From Opitutia bacterium UBA7397 (GTDB lineage: Bacteria; Verrucomicrobiota; Verrucomicrobiia; Opitutales; UBA953), in contig DKND01000087.1 in NCBI GenBank assembly GCA_002470605.1, positions 1-12,831 of the forward strand: a stretch of DNA of 12,831 nt. The letters run 5' to 3'. A program made the position numbers and the translations under genes. Below the pieces are notes generated by a model. That model searched no databases. It was not told the DNA's origin and worked only from the letters and a program-made list of their open reading frames with translations. This document shows positions 11,811-12,831 of this stretch, in pieces (within the stretch, counting starts at the first letter, position 1; every line of letters begins with the position of its first letter).

Positions 11811-12831
11811 TCAGGAGTCGCTAGGCTCATCATCCCCGCCGCCGCCACCGGTACCGAAGCCGACTTCGTCACCGATCTCCCCCAAGGGATTACTGCCGCG
11901 ACGACGATGTGCACGACGATTACGCTCGAGCTCCTTCTGCCCTTCGAGGGAGTACCGCGTGAAAGGTACCGCGATCAAGCGAGGCGCCGGAATTGGCTTA
12001 TTGGTGATTTCGCAGACGCCATAACTGCCGTTCTTCATGCGCTCGATTGCATCCGCGATCTCCTTGAGGCCTTCTTGTTCGTTCGAAATCAGCGAAAGGG
12101 CGAAATCGCGGTCGGCCGTATCGGTACCGGCATCGGCCAGGTGCTGAGAGTAACCCGAAAGGTCGCCGGCGTCATCCTTGCCCGACTTCTTCAGCGCGGA
12201 CTCGGAGTGGAAGGCCAGGCCCTTCTGCAAGGCTTCGCGCATGTCCACCAGCAGACGGTAGTAGCGGCGGAATTTTTCCGGGACGAGCTTAGCCTCATCG
12301 ACGAAGCCCGCTCCCTTGCGGAAGGGATTGCTGCCCAGAAGATCAGAGATCGAAGCGGCGGCGACGTTGTGCGTGCGCGTGCCTTGCGAGCGCGCGGCGG
12401 CGGCGGCCTTTTCTCGGGCCTTACGTTCTTCGTCGGGCACCCAGAGATTAAGTTTAATATGCTTACGCAGCTTCAGGTATTCCTTAAGGTCGTTGATGGT
12501 GTAATACTGGAGTTTCGGACGGGGGGCGACTTCCAGTGCACCCGACTGAGCATGGACCTCACGATGGGAATCGAGCAGCTTCTTTTGCGCCGCATGCGAA
12601 GCCTTGGTATCCTTGACCGGCTTTGCGGCCGCACCCTTCGCGCCTTTGGCGGCGACGGCCGGCTTGCCGCCCTTAGCGACGACTGGAATAGCCTTGGCCG
12701 CACCCTTGGCGCCCTTCGCCACAACCGGCGCAGACTTGGCGGAAGCGACAACCTTACCCTTGGTCGGCACAACTTTGGCGACCGGCTTTGCCCCCGCCTT
12801 GGCGGAGAGCTTGGAATTTACCGCGGCAGGA
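11811..12831 (-). CDS. TraR/DksA-like protein with basic Ala/Lys-rich N-terminal tail (5' end outside window)
   Basis: The frame stays open to the right edge (340 codons), so the true start lies outside; a GTG at 12770 is possible but unsupported. The N-terminal 75 or so visible residues are Ala/Lys/Gly/Pro-rich with repeated AKGAKGAA units, resembling histone-H1-like tails. A middle basic helical part follows. The C-terminal third, counted from that GTG, is DksA-like: a helix DFALSLISNEQEGLKEIADAIERM (222-245) and then YGVCEITNKPIPAPRLIAVPFTRYSLEGQ (250-278). This is the DksA zinc-finger block (YGxCxxCGxxI...RLxAxP...CxxC), but only Cys253 of four cysteines remains. DksA proteins bind the RNA polymerase secondary channel. 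Chlamydial relatives, as I recall, show similar replacements. The C-terminus is a Gly/Asp tail. It is followed by lspA. Confidence 0.85.
   Translation of the reverse strand, partial: PAAVNSKLSAKAGAKPVAKVVPTKGKVVASAKSAPVVAKGAKGAAKAIPVVAKGGKPAVAAKGAKGAAAKPVKDTKASHAAQKKLLDSHREVHAQSGALEVAPRPKLQYYTINDLKEYLKLRKHIKLNLWVPDEERKAREKAAAAARSQGTRTHNVAAASISDLLGSNPFRKGAGFVDEAKLVPEKFRRYYRLLVDMREALQKGLAFHSESALKKSGKDDAGDLSGYSQHLADAGTDTADRDFALSLISNEQEGLKEIADAIERMKNGSYGVCEITNKPIPAPRLIAVPFTRYSLEGQKELERNRRAHRRRGSNPLGEIGDEVGFGTGGGGGDDEPSDS

Noticed and set aside
12600..12790. Repetitive DNA that might be taken for a tandem-repeat array.
   Set aside because: The repetition comes from Ala/Lys/Gly codons in the basic tail of the DksA-like protein. 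Units are irregular and in frame, so this is protein low complexity and not a separate repeat element.

Overview
This GC-rich window is a stretch of ordinary bacterial chromosome. It most likely comes from the Verrucomicrobiota / PVC lineage, possibly an Opitutales-like member. That placement is an inference from three things: a DksA-like protein with an almost cysteine-free zinc-finger region lying directly before lspA (a gene pair I recall from Chlamydia), trmD-rplS with rpsP placed separately, and the near absence of Shine-Dalgarno sequences. I see no CRISPR array, insertion sequence, prophage, integrase or attachment site.

Layout from left to right. (1) 1-1999, minus strand: a lone ModF/YlmA-type ABC ATPase (1202-1999), followed by an FAD-dependent CrtI/CRTISO/RetSat-type oxidoreductase that runs off the left edge (1-1115). 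(2) 2097-4659, plus strand: three exported proteins. These are an uncharacterised membrane-anchored protein with a duplicated helical motif and two secreted alpha/beta-hydrolase-fold proteins. The first two genes overlap by four bases. (3) 4720-6360, plus strand: translation genes trmD and rplS (ATGA overlap), a strong terminator, an AT-rich gap of 295 bases with a good promoter candidate, then rpsP with its own terminator. rimM is not here. (4) 6453-9180, minus strand: a tightly packed run reading DCC-family protein, small lipoprotein, OppB-type permease, OppC-type permease, FmdB-like small protein. No substrate-binding protein or transport ATPase accompanies the permeases. (5) 9334-10630, plus strand: tRNA-Tyr, rpsT, and an RluA-like pseudouridine synthase in which the catalytic aspartate appears to be glutamate. 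(6) 10631-12831, minus strand: DksA-like protein (5' end outside the window), lspA, and a flavin-reductase-like protein in one compact operon.

Most of the window is housekeeping: tRNA modification, ribosomal proteins, lipoprotein signal peptidase, one tRNA. lspA has at least one likely local client, the lipoprotein at 8500-8784. The less conventional material is the secreted hydrolase cluster, the orphan permease pair, the active-site-altered RluA homologue and the long basic tail on the DksA-like protein. I found no convincing new multi-gene system. The secreted cluster at 2097-4659 and the altered RluA homologue are the best places for a closer look.
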